Assembly: GCA_001768235.1 (NCBI GenBank) | Contig: MENK01000006.1 | Span: 27,240 to 82,818, forward strand | DNA: 55,579 nucleotides | From: Bacteroidetes bacterium GWB2_32_14 | Lineage (GTDB): Bacteria; Bacteroidota; Bacteroidia; Bacteroidales; UBA12077 | Direction: 5' to 3' | In this document: positions 27,988 through 35,624 of the stretch, one piece after another | Layout: each line of letters starts with the position of its first letter | Position numbering within the stretch: position 1 is the stretch's first letter | Translations under genes and position numbers: made by a program | Notes under the pieces: model-generated | Database searches by the model: none | Told to the model about the DNA's origin: nothing | Seen by the model: only the letters and a program-made list of their open reading frames with translations

Positions 27988-28203
27988 ATGAAAACGAAAT
28001 CTGATATATTAGTGAAATTTGGCAATAGGGTTAAAGAATTGAGAAAAGAACTTGGAATTTCTCAAGAAGAACTGGCTAGCAGAGCCGATTTGCATAGAAC
28101 CTATATCGGGATGATTGAGCGAGCTGAAAAGAATATCACTCTAATCAATATTGAAAAAATTGCTGACGCCTTAGAAGTTGAGATTATTGAACTTTTAAAA
28201 TAA
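27988..28203 (+). CDS. Restriction-modification controller protein (C protein), HTH XRE-type
   Basis: A 71-residue helix-turn-helix protein: FGNRVKELRKELGISQEELA followed by the recognition helix area RADLHRTYIGMIERAEKN is the classic C-protein/XRE pattern. I chose ATG 27988; an upstream TTG at 27967 would overlap the -7 element and the operator. Such proteins delay restriction until the host genome is methylated, by activating or repressing their own operon. The endonuclease gene begins 5 bp later, and matching operators lie at both promoters of the island. Confidence 0.85.
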   Translation: MKTKSDILVKFGNRVKELRKELGISQEELASRADLHRTYIGMIERAEKNITLINIEKIADALEVEIIELLK

Positions 28204-28208
28204 CTTCG

Positions 28209-28814
28209 ATGACAAAATCACCCTATGCAGGAAAGACAGTTTCAGAATGGAGCAAAATAACCGATGAATTAATAGCAAAACATCCTATGACACCTGATGA
28301 AATAGTAACAGCAGTTTTAAAATCATGGGATGATATATTCAATTCAAAAATTGGGTCATTTTCTATTGGAAAAGAAATTGAACCTAACCCTCAAATAATG
28401 AGTTTTCTTTTGCACGAACTAGTAGCACATTATTTGAGTTTAAAACATCCTGGTATCTATAAAGCAGGTACTGTAAAAAGCGAAAAGGATATACATTGTA
28501 TAACTGATAATTCCTTATCAATTGAAATTAAGGGTTCATCACATCCTAACCAGATTTTTGCAAACAGAAGTTACGCTCAACCACAATCTGGAAACGGTCA
28601 AAAAGACAAGAACGGCTACTATATTGCCATTAATTTTGAAAAGTTTGATGACGTAAAGCCAAATCTCCCCAAAATTTTACTTATCCGTTTTGGTTATTTG
28701 GAGCATACTGATTGGATTGCACAAACAGCTGCAACAGGGCAACAAGCAAGACTATCAGCAGATGTTTATAATTATAAGCTAAAACAGATATATCCTAAAA
28801 CTGAAATAAAGTAG
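28209..28814 (+). CDS. Type II restriction endonuclease, ScaI-like family
   Basis: A 201-residue protein that I recognise as similar to the ScaI restriction endonuclease family, from blocks such as DIFNSKIGSFSIGKEIEPNP, QIMSFLLHELVAH and the C-terminal DWIAQTAATGQQARL. The pattern EKDIHCITDNSLSIEIKGSS fits a PD-(D/E)XK active site (D...ExK). If the specificity is that of ScaI it would cut AGTACT, but specificity is not readable here. It is translated just after the C gene and its last 20 bp overlap the convergent methyltransferase end. Family assignment is from memory of the sequence pattern. Confidence 0.7.
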   Translation: MTKSPYAGKTVSEWSKITDELIAKHPMTPDEIVTAVLKSWDDIFNSKIGSFSIGKEIEPNPQIMSFLLHELVAHYLSLKHPGIYKAGTVKSEKDIHCITDNSLSIEIKGSSHPNQIFANRSYAQPQSGNGQKDKNGYYIAINFEKFDDVKPNLPKILLIRFGYLEHTDWIAQTAATGQQARLSADVYNYKLKQIYPKTEIK

Positions 28815-29652
28815 GAGACATTGCCTTAAGTTCTTCTTGCTTTATTGCATTCTCAAGTCTATTTACGATAGTTTGGCAATAATCTTCTCTTATTTCAAAG
28901 CCGATTGATTTACGATTGTTTTTCATACAAACATCGGCAGTTGTTCCTGACCCCATAAAAGGGTCTAAAATTATATCATTTGGGTTAGTAAAACCTAAAA
29001 CCATTCTTGTAATTAAATCGACTGGAAATTGTGCTGGATGGTCTGTCCTCTCATCTGAAGAACGATTTGTACCAGAAGTTACTTTTGCGATTTGCCAAAC
29101 ATCAGATGGATTTTTGCCCAACGTGTTACACCTCAATTTCCCATTCTTTTTTTGATTTGGATATTTTACATCTGGGTCTCTAATATCATCAAGATTAAAA
29201 GTATAGTTTTCTTTGTCCTTGATGTACCAAAGAATTTTTTCATTACGTGGTGATAAATAGTGCTTTGCTGCAACACCAGCACCGTAATTCCAAATTATTT
29301 CTTGATTTAGGTAAAATTTTAATTTATCCCATAATAGATAAGTAATTGGTACAGCCCTACCTTTGTTAGGAACTTCTAAATAGCCAACATTAAGCAAATA
29401 GCATCCGTCTCTTTTTGTTATATCATAGATTAAATCACTAATTTCTGTAATCCAACTAACAAAATCATCAACAGGCATAACCTTTTCATATTCTTTTCCA
29501 ATATTATATGGTGGACTTGTTATTGTAGCATCAATCATCACTTCATGGTCTTTCAATAATTTCAATCCTTCAAGACAATCCATATTGTAAATGATTGAAT
29601 CCTCATTCTCGTAAAAAGGATTTCCTAAGACGTTTTTAATTCTATCAAACAT
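28795..29652 (-). CDS. Type II DNA methyltransferase (N4-cytosine or N6-adenine, beta-class order)
   Basis: A 285-residue amino-methyltransferase. Catalytic motif IV TSPPY (45-49) comes before the AdoMet-binding motif I DPFMGSGTT (from D230), the order of the beta class; SPPY is often found in N4-cytosine enzymes. It should protect host sites from the neighbouring endonuclease. It runs against the C-R operon and overlaps the endonuclease tail by 20 bp. Its own promoter carries one operator copy, which suggests repression by the C protein. Confidence 0.9.
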   Translation of the reverse strand: MFDRIKNVLGNPFYENEDSIIYNMDCLEGLKLLKDHEVMIDATITSPPYNIGKEYEKVMPVDDFVSWITEISDLIYDITKRDGCYLLNVGYLEVPNKGRAVPITYLLWDKLKFYLNQEIIWNYGAGVAAKHYLSPRNEKILWYIKDKENYTFNLDDIRDPDVKYPNQKKNGKLRCNTLGKNPSDVWQIAKVTSGTNRSSDERTDHPAQFPVDLITRMVLGFTNPNDIILDPFMGSGTTADVCMKNNRKSIGFEIREDYCQTIVNRLENAIKQEELKAMSPTLFQF

Positions 29653-29659
29653 ATTGTGC

Positions 29660-29682
29660 GCTAATTATAGTATGCAAATTTA
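29660..29682 (-). promoter_or_regulatory. Methyltransferase promoter with overlapping C-protein operator
   Basis: On the minus strand TAAATTTG (29682-29675) is an exact -7 match. It is followed at once by CATACTATAATTAGC (29674-29660), the third copy of the operator, then 7 bp to the ATG at 29652. Confidence 0.7.
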
Positions 29683-29888
29683 CAACATTATTTCAATATT
29701 TCAAACCAATAATATTAAAAGTTATCAACCCGCCCCTCTCTTCGCTCTCAGGTACATTTGCAGCCCGCACCTGCCCCCCTTAATCCAATGGCTGTAAAAG
29801 AACCTTCAAGCCCTTTCAGCGCCCCAAAGCCACTCGTAGGAAAGTGTATTGTGAATGGAAACAGATAGGCTACTTCGCTAATAACCAG
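29683..29888. other. Non-coding right flank of the restriction-modification island
   Basis: No gene is visible. The stretch from about 29729 to 29850 is clearly richer in C (CCCGCCCCTCTCTTCGC, CCGCACCTGCCCCCC) than typical DNA of the window, like the left flank. With the palindrome that follows it makes a 370-bp gene-free block. Confidence 0.5.
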
Positions 29889-30021
29889 TTGCTAACAGCG
29901 TATTTATTGTATTTGGACTGATGACGCATTTGGAGTTCTTAACGCTTTTTGGTAGTTTACTAACGCGGGACAAGAAAACGTTTCAAACTCCCAAACACAA
30001 CAAATATGCAAAACGTTAGGT
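29889..30021. repeat. Long imperfect palindrome, attC-like
   Basis: The left arm GCGTATTTATTGTATTTGG (from 29898) matches, in reverse complement and with a few mismatches, the right arm CCAAACACAACAAATATGC (29991-30009). The ends carry GCTAAC (29891-29896) and GTTAGGT (30015-30021); the latter fits the integron core-site pattern GTTRRRY. The middle pairs only in part. Size and layout resemble an integron-cassette attC site, but no integrase is present in the window. Confidence 0.5.
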
Positions 30022-30025
30022 TATA

Positions 30026-30217
30026 TTATTCCGCAATGCAGCCATTGGAATGCCCACAACCACAACCTATATTTTTATCTCTCAACTCTTTTGATTGATT
30101 ACTGCATGATCCTCCATGGAAATCTCCTTTAGGTTTAAAAATTAATCGAACAGATAATGCCAGCATGGCAATTAGTATTATTGCAGTAGTTAATATTATT
30201 AATTTCAAGATTTGCAT
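30026..30217 (-). CDS. Small single-helix membrane protein with cysteine-rich tail
   Basis: A 63-residue protein: a hydrophobic helix (about 5-27), LIFKPKGDFHGGSC, then a tail with C38, C52, C54 and C60 (GCGCGHSNGC). Small Bacteroidota proteins with a membrane anchor, an F-x-G-S-C motif and clustered cysteines are known near ApbE and Nqr genes and lack a clear function; this one resembles them, from memory. The cysteine set could bind metal or an Fe-S cluster. Here it stands alone, its stop 4 bp from the attC-like palindrome. Confidence 0.6.
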   Translation of the reverse strand: MQILKLIILTTAIILIAMLALSVRLIFKPKGDFHGGSCSNQSKELRDKNIGCGCGHSNGCIAE

Positions 30218-30607
30218 AAGTAGATGTCTTTTATTTATCTATTAACAGTTTTTATTTTTAAGTGTTCAATTTTATTTAAAAAATTACTATTCATGTAATT
30301 AAGGTTAGGAAGTTGATTTTCAATAATGTATTTTTAAAATTTAAAATATAAACCTAAAATTTATGATTCTGAGAAAATTCTAACAATTAGTTTAATGCTG
30401 GTTTTTACTTTGTTTTGCAGAAAATAATACGGAAAACCCTTATTCGGAAAAGAACAGTTGTAATTAGATTGGCAAATAGAGAGGCATTAAAAATAGAGAG
30501 GTTTTCTATTACATAAAAAACTGATATTTCTCCTTTTTTTTACTGTAAAATTGAACTAATTATGCAAAATCAAATAGTAGTTATAAACCTATAAAATAAT
30601 TTAAAAC
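30218..30607. other. Gene-free AT-rich region upstream of proline dehydrogenase
   Basis: No open frame of interest is seen. It must hold the promoters for the small membrane protein (minus) and for proline dehydrogenase (plus), but I see no exact TAnnTTTG at a good distance. An 11-base direct repeat AAATAGAGAGG occurs at 30474-30484 and 30491-30501. Confidence 0.5.
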
Positions 30608-31519
30608 ATGTTTAACAAATTTATTGCATCCATTCTTCCATACTTCCCAAAAAGTTTTGTATGGTTATTTTCAAAAAGATATATCGCTGGTAAAACTGTA
30701 GAAGATGCTATTCGTGTATCAAAAGAGCTGAACAGCCAGGGTGTTATGGTAACTATTGATATTTTAGGTGAATTTATTAAAAATCTCGATGAGGCTGAAA
30801 CTAACAGGAAAGAATATATTGAACTTATCGAGCGAGTTGAAAAAGAAAAAATCAATGGAAACTACTCTGTAAAACCAACCATGTTTGGTTTATTAATCGA
30901 CAAAGAAGTATGTTACAAACACATCCGTGAAATTGTTGCTGTAGCGGCAAAACACAACAACTTTATTCGTATCGATATGGAAGATTCTCCATGTACCGAT
31001 ATGGAAATTGAGATTTATCGCAGACTTAAAGCAGAATTTCCAAATCATGTTGGATTAGTTCTCCAGGCTTATATGAAAAGAACACTTTCTGATATTCAAA
31101 ATCTTATGGAAGTTCACACTCCAGAAGTTCCATTAAACTTTAGATTATGTAAAGGTATTTATGTTGAACCTGCAAAAATTGCTTACAAGAAGTATGAAGA
31201 AATAAATGAGCATTTTCTTGAAGATATTGATTTCTGTTTAAAGAACGGAATCTACCCGGGTATTGCAACACACGACAAACCTGTTGTTGAAGGTGCATAT
31301 AAGCTTATAGAAAAGTACAATGTGCCTCGCGAAAAGTATGAATTCCAAATGCTTTATGGCGTAACTCCTGAATTACGTAAATCAATTATTGATAAGGGAC
31401 ACCGCATGAGAGTGTATGTTCCTTTTGGTGAGCAATGGTTCGGATATTCAACCCGCAGGTTAAAAGAAAACCCTAAAATGGCTTGGCTTATTATTAAAGC
31501 AATCTTTGTGAGAGGTTAA
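30608..31519 (+). CDS. Proline dehydrogenase
   Basis: A 303-residue flavoenzyme of the single-function proline dehydrogenase type, which oxidises proline to pyrroline-5-carboxylate. It has a TIM-barrel pattern with FIRIDMEDSPCTDMEI, VGLVLQAYMKRTLSDIQNL, NFRLCKGIYVEPA and the C-terminal RMRVYVPFGEQWFGYSTRRL, which supplies the substrate-binding arginines. No pyrroline-5-carboxylate dehydrogenase gene is adjacent. It is bounded by a gene-free region upstream and a terminator downstream, so it is monocistronic. Confidence 0.9.
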   Translation: MFNKFIASILPYFPKSFVWLFSKRYIAGKTVEDAIRVSKELNSQGVMVTIDILGEFIKNLDEAETNRKEYIELIERVEKEKINGNYSVKPTMFGLLIDKEVCYKHIREIVAVAAKHNNFIRIDMEDSPCTDMEIEIYRRLKAEFPNHVGLVLQAYMKRTLSDIQNLMEVHTPEVPLNFRLCKGIYVEPAKIAYKKYEEINEHFLEDIDFCLKNGIYPGIATHDKPVVEGAYKLIEKYNVPREKYEFQMLYGVTPELRKSIIDKGHRMRVYVPFGEQWFGYSTRRLKENPKMAWLIIKAIFVRG

Positions 31520-31550
31520 AAAATCAAAACGTAAAATTTCAGATACATTA

Positions 31551-31583
31551 AAAACACGGATCAAAAGATTCGTGTTTTTTTAT
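31551..31583 (+). terminator. Intrinsic terminator after proline dehydrogenase
   Basis: AAAACACGGATC (31551-31562) pairs with GATTCGTGTTTT with one mismatch (31567-31578) around AAAA, then runs into T-rich DNA. Confidence 0.7.
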
Positions 31584-31695
31584 TTCATTAAAAACCAGGA
31601 TAAAGTTTACACGTTTGGTTATCAGTCTTTTCAATCTTTATAAGAATTATCAAAAACGAATAATGGCATAATTAATAATAATACCGTAATTTTAG

Positions 31696-31730
31696 TTTAA
31701 CATTTAATTAACATAAATTAATCAATTTTG
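31696..31730 (+). promoter_or_regulatory. Candidate Pho-box-like repeats and -7 element before the phosphate operon
   Basis: TTTAACA (31696-31702), ATTAACA (31707-31713) and the weaker TTAATCA (31718-31724) are spaced 7-4-7-4-7, the 11-bp phasing of PhoB/PhoP boxes. CAATTTTG (31723-31730), one base off TAnnTTTG, overlaps the last repeat. The first gene starts at 31768. The motif is AT-rich, so chance similarity is possible. Confidence 0.4.
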
Positions 31731-31767
31731 CACCGGAATCAAATACAAAAACTTTAAATTTTACTCT

Positions 31768-32754
31768 ATGGAAAAACTATTTACGTTCGGGATTGCTTTT
31801 ATTTTATCAGCAACAGTATTAATGGCGCAGGAAACAACAGGAGAATTTAAACCAGGAGGAAAACCTGCTGTTACAATATTTAGTAATGCTCATACGGTTT
31901 TTGTTGATGAAACAAATACATCTGCTTTTGAATTGCAACGAGCCTATTTAGGATACGAATACGCGTTTAGCACTAACTTTTCAACGAAAATACTTTTTGA
32001 TGTTGGTAATCCGGAATCTGGAAAGCTGCAAATGACAGCTTATGTAAAAAATGCATTGTTAAATTACAAAACGGACAAACTAAATATAAACTTTGGATTA
32101 ATCGGGTTATATCATTTTAATCTTCAGGAAAAAAACTTTGGATACCGTTACATTATGAAACCTTACATTGATGAGTATGGTTTTGGAACCAGTGCTGACC
32201 TGGGTGCAAGTATCGAATACAGGTTTACAGATTTTATAAGTGCCGACTTTACTGTAATGAATGGCGAAGGATTTAAAAAACTTCAATCAGATGAAACATA
32301 TAAAGCCGGATTAGGAATTACAGTTACTCCTGTTAAAAATCTTGATTTAAGAGTTTATTCCGATTATATGAAACAAGATTTTGCCCAGCAAGGATATGCA
32401 TTTTTTGCAGGTTACAAAGCTGATAAATTCAGAGTTGGTACTGAATACAACATGCAGAAAAATCATGACATGATTGAAAATCAGGATTATTCAGGAATAT
32501 CAATGTATTCAACGATTTCAATTGGTAAGAAATTTGGCATTTTTGGCCGGTTCGATCATCTGAAATCAGAAACTTTGGAAGGAGCTGATAATTCATGGAA
32601 TTATTCAAAAGATGGACAGGCTTATATTGTTGGTTTTGAATATAACCCTGTAAAAGGTGTAAAACTGGCTCCTAACTTCCGGGGGTGGAATCCTGCTGAT
32701 GAAAGCAAAGGATTCATTTCAAGCATTTATTTAAATTGTGAAATAAAATTTTAA
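31768..32754 (+). CDS. Outer-membrane porin-like protein heading the pst operon
   Basis: A 328-residue exported protein (signal peptide to about VLMAQ) rich in amphipathic beta strands and ending in a terminal phenylalanine (IYLNCEIKF). Blocks such as AFELQRAYLGYEYAFSTNFS and LGASIEYRFTDFISADFTVM fit a phosphate-selective-porin-like barrel. It lies 21 bp before pstS and no terminator intervenes, so it probably passes phosphate through the outer membrane for the ABC system. That function is inferred from context, not motif. Confidence 0.75.
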   Translation: MEKLFTFGIAFILSATVLMAQETTGEFKPGGKPAVTIFSNAHTVFVDETNTSAFELQRAYLGYEYAFSTNFSTKILFDVGNPESGKLQMTAYVKNALLNYKTDKLNINFGLIGLYHFNLQEKNFGYRYIMKPYIDEYGFGTSADLGASIEYRFTDFISADFTVMNGEGFKKLQSDETYKAGLGITVTPVKNLDLRVYSDYMKQDFAQQGYAFFAGYKADKFRVGTEYNMQKNHDMIENQDYSGISMYSTISIGKKFGIFGRFDHLKSETLEGADNSWNYSKDGQAYIVGFEYNPVKGVKLAPNFRGWNPADESKGFISSIYLNCEIKF

Positions 32755-32775
32755 ACAAATAAAAAACAAACTAAA

Positions 32776-33840
32776 ATGAAAAAATTAATTATTCTTTTGA
32801 TCTCGGTAGCTGTATTGGCTTCATGTGGTCAACAAAAATCAGAATCATCAGGCGATGGTTCAAAAAAAGTAACATTAACAGCAGCCGGGGCAACTTTTCC
32901 AATGCCTTTCTACAACCTGGCATTTAAAAAATATACCGAAGAAAGCGGGTTGCTTTTAACTTACGGGGGAATTGGATCGGGAGGAGGCATTCGCAGCTTA
33001 AAAGATAAAGTAGTTGATTTTGGCGCAACGGATGCATTTTTATCTGATGAAGAATTAGCAGAAATTCCTTTAAAAGTAGTTCATATTCCTACCTGTATTG
33101 GTGCAGTGGTTATTGCATACAATCTTCCTGGTGTTGCTGAATTGAAACTGTCAGACAAGCTTCTTGAAGGAATATTCTTAGGGGATATTACAAAATGGAA
33201 TGATGAGAAAATTAAAAATGAAAACCCTTCGGCAAAACTGCCTGACATGAATATTACCGTGGTTTATCGTTCCGATGGGAGTGGTACTACACATATTTTC
33301 AGCGATTACATGACAAAAATAAGCAAATCCTGGGCAGAAAAAGTTGGAACAGGAAAATCCCTGAACTGGCCGGCAGGTATTGGAGCAAAAGGAAATCCAG
33401 GTGTTGCAGGTACAATATCACAATCTGCCGGTTCTATTGGCTATATTGGTTCAGAATACGCGTTTGCCCAGAATATAAGTTATGCTTTGGTACAAAATAT
33501 GGCAGGAAATTATGTTAAGCCAACAAACGAATCTATAAGCGCGTCAGCAAAAGGTGATATACCTGCTGATACAAGAGTAATGATAACCAATTCCTCCGAC
33601 CCTGATGCTTATCCTATCAGCGGATTTACCTGGATTATTTTTTATCGCGAACAGGCTTATGATGGCCGTACGATTGGACAGGCCGTAGAAACAATAAAGT
33701 TTCTTGAATGGTTAATTGGCCCCGATGCCCAGGCAATTGCCGAAAGTGTTCATTATGCGCCGCTTCCTGAAAAAGCAGTTGAACTTTCAAGAGAAATACT
33801 TAAATCAATTACTTTTGAAGGAAAACCAGTGCTTAAATAA
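32776..33840 (+). CDS. pstS: Phosphate ABC transporter substrate-binding lipoprotein
   Basis: A 354-residue phosphate-binding protein. The signal sequence ends in the lipobox LASC with C17 as the lipid anchor, so it is membrane-tethered. The mature part has AAGATFPMPFYNLAF, YGGIGSGGGIRSL and YRSDGSGTTHIF, which line the phosphate site in PstS proteins. It is part of porin-pstS-C-A-B-phoU, and sits 16 bp before pstC. Confidence 0.95.
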   Translation: MKKLIILLISVAVLASCGQQKSESSGDGSKKVTLTAAGATFPMPFYNLAFKKYTEESGLLLTYGGIGSGGGIRSLKDKVVDFGATDAFLSDEELAEIPLKVVHIPTCIGAVVIAYNLPGVAELKLSDKLLEGIFLGDITKWNDEKIKNENPSAKLPDMNITVVYRSDGSGTTHIFSDYMTKISKSWAEKVGTGKSLNWPAGIGAKGNPGVAGTISQSAGSIGYIGSEYAFAQNISYALVQNMAGNYVKPTNESISASAKGDIPADTRVMITNSSDPDAYPISGFTWIIFYREQAYDGRTIGQAVETIKFLEWLIGPDAQAIAESVHYAPLPEKAVELSREILKSITFEGKPVLK

Positions 33841-33856
33841 GTATGTGAAAATTTAA

Positions 33857-34708
33857 ATGAAAAGCGAAAAAATAACTAAATATGTTTTATTTGCTGTATC
33901 ATTAATAATACTATTGATATTTGCAGGTATGGTATTCTCTCTCGCGGGAGGTGCCATGCCTGTTTTTAAAGAATATGGATTAAAATTTATTTTTTCAGCT
34001 GACTGGAACCCTACAACTGGCAGAGAATCGTATGGTGCATTGCCTTTTATTGCAGGTACTTTAATAACATCAATACTTGCACTGTTAATATGTTTTCCAT
34101 TGTCTTTCTCAACATCATTGTTTATTGCCGAATATTATCATAAAACCCGTGTTGCTTCTGTATTGGGAACTATGGTTGATCTTTTAGCAGGAATCCCTTC
34201 TATAGTTTATGGCTTATGGGGATTTTATGCTTTACGCCCTGTAATTATTGCTTTAGGTTTAAGCGATCAGGGATTTGGTATTTTTACTTCATCCATTATT
34301 CTGGCCATAATGATTATTCCTTATGCTACATCGCTAAGCAACGAGATAATTACAATGGTCCCCAACGAGTTAAAAGAAGCTGCATACTCGTTAGGTGCAA
34401 CACGTTTTGAAGTCATTTTTAATGTAATAATACCCAATGCTCGTTCTGGTATTGTAGCAAGTTATATTCTGGCTCTTGGTCGCGCATTAGGCGAAACAAT
34501 GGCTGTTACCATGCTTATTGGAAACGCGAATATTATTCCTGATGGCCTTTTTAGCACAGGAAACACTATGGCCAGCTTAATTGCAAATCAGTTTGGCGAA
34601 GCCGATGGCTTAAAACTCAGTGCATTAATTGCAATCGGGTTATTACTTTTCCTTATTACTGCCGTTGTGAATGCAATAGGAAAATATATTATTAAAAAAT
34701 TATCATAA
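33857..34708 (+). CDS. pstC: Phosphate ABC transporter permease PstC
   Basis: A 283-residue inner-membrane permease with about six helices. It has LLAGIPSIVYGLWGFYAL and the cytoplasmic coupling loop VPNELKEAAYSLGATRFEVI (EAA motif), typical of PstC. It pairs with PstA to form the channel energised by PstB. The pstA gene follows after 15 bp. Confidence 0.93.
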   Translation: MKSEKITKYVLFAVSLIILLIFAGMVFSLAGGAMPVFKEYGLKFIFSADWNPTTGRESYGALPFIAGTLITSILALLICFPLSFSTSLFIAEYYHKTRVASVLGTMVDLLAGIPSIVYGLWGFYALRPVIIALGLSDQGFGIFTSSIILAIMIIPYATSLSNEIITMVPNELKEAAYSLGATRFEVIFNVIIPNARSGIVASYILALGRALGETMAVTMLIGNANIIPDGLFSTGNTMASLIANQFGEADGLKLSALIAIGLLLFLITAVVNAIGKYIIKKLS

Positions 34709-34723
34709 ACCGATTTTGAGAAA

Positions 34724-35617
34724 ATGAATGTAGGATCAGGCATTACATACTTAGATATTGCTCAAAGGCGAAAAGTACGCAACAATATATTCAGGGTAAT
34801 TGTTATTGTATTGTCTGTTATTACTATATCTCCAATTATCCTGATTATTTCTAAACTTATAATTGAAGGGATTGGACAAATCAATCTTGATTTTTTTACA
34901 CAACTTGCTCCCGACACCTTTCAGGCCATGTCGGCTAAAATGAGCGGGGAAAAAATACCCGGCGGAATTGTAAATGGAATTACAGGCACTTTATTTCTCG
35001 TGCTTTTAGCTTCGTTAATGGCGATTCCTGTAGGTATAATGGCAGGTATTTATTTATATGAGAATGGAAATAAAAGATATGCTGGTTTTATCCGCAATCT
35101 TACTGATATTTTGCAGGGTGTTCCATCTATTGTACTTGGAATAATCGGTTATATATGGATAGTTAAAAATGTTACAAATGGATTCTCTGCTTTAGCCGGA
35201 AGTGTAGCTCTGGCTATAATGATGCTTCCTTTAATTGTTCGATCAACCGAGGAAACCATGAAAATGGTTCCCGAGAGTATTAAAGAAGCTGGCGCTGCAT
35301 TAGGTGTTCCTTACCATCGCATAATTTTAAAAGTAATGATTCCATCAAGCTTTAGTGGCTTAATGACAGGAATATTGCTTGCTGTTTCAAGAATTATTGG
35401 AGAAACTGCTCCTTTGCTTTTAACAACTCTTGGAAGTCCCGTAATTAATTTCGAAATTGATAAACCAACAAGTGCAGTACCTTTATTGATTTGGAATTTT
35501 TATAACGATCCTAATATGATTGATCTGATATGGAGTTCATCATTATTTCTTATGGGATTCGTGTTAATATTAAATTTAATTTCTAAACGAATTATCGCTC
35601 ATAGAGAAAAGAACTAA
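34724..35617 (+). CDS. pstA: Phosphate ABC transporter permease PstA
   Basis: A 297-residue permease with six predicted helices. Family features are the periplasmic stretch before GGIVNGITGTLFLVLLASLM, LTDILQGVPSIVLGIIGYI and the EAA loop VPESIKEAGAALGVPYHRII. It forms the membrane channel with PstC. Seven bases separate it from pstB. Confidence 0.93.
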   Translation: MNVGSGITYLDIAQRRKVRNNIFRVIVIVLSVITISPIILIISKLIIEGIGQINLDFFTQLAPDTFQAMSAKMSGEKIPGGIVNGITGTLFLVLLASLMAIPVGIMAGIYLYENGNKRYAGFIRNLTDILQGVPSIVLGIIGYIWIVKNVTNGFSALAGSVALAIMMLPLIVRSTEETMKMVPESIKEAGAALGVPYHRIILKVMIPSSFSGLMTGILLAVSRIIGETAPLLLTTLGSPVINFEIDKPTSAVPLLIWNFYNDPNMIDLIWSSSLFLMGFVLILNLISKRIIAHREKN

Positions 35618-35624
35618 TTACATT

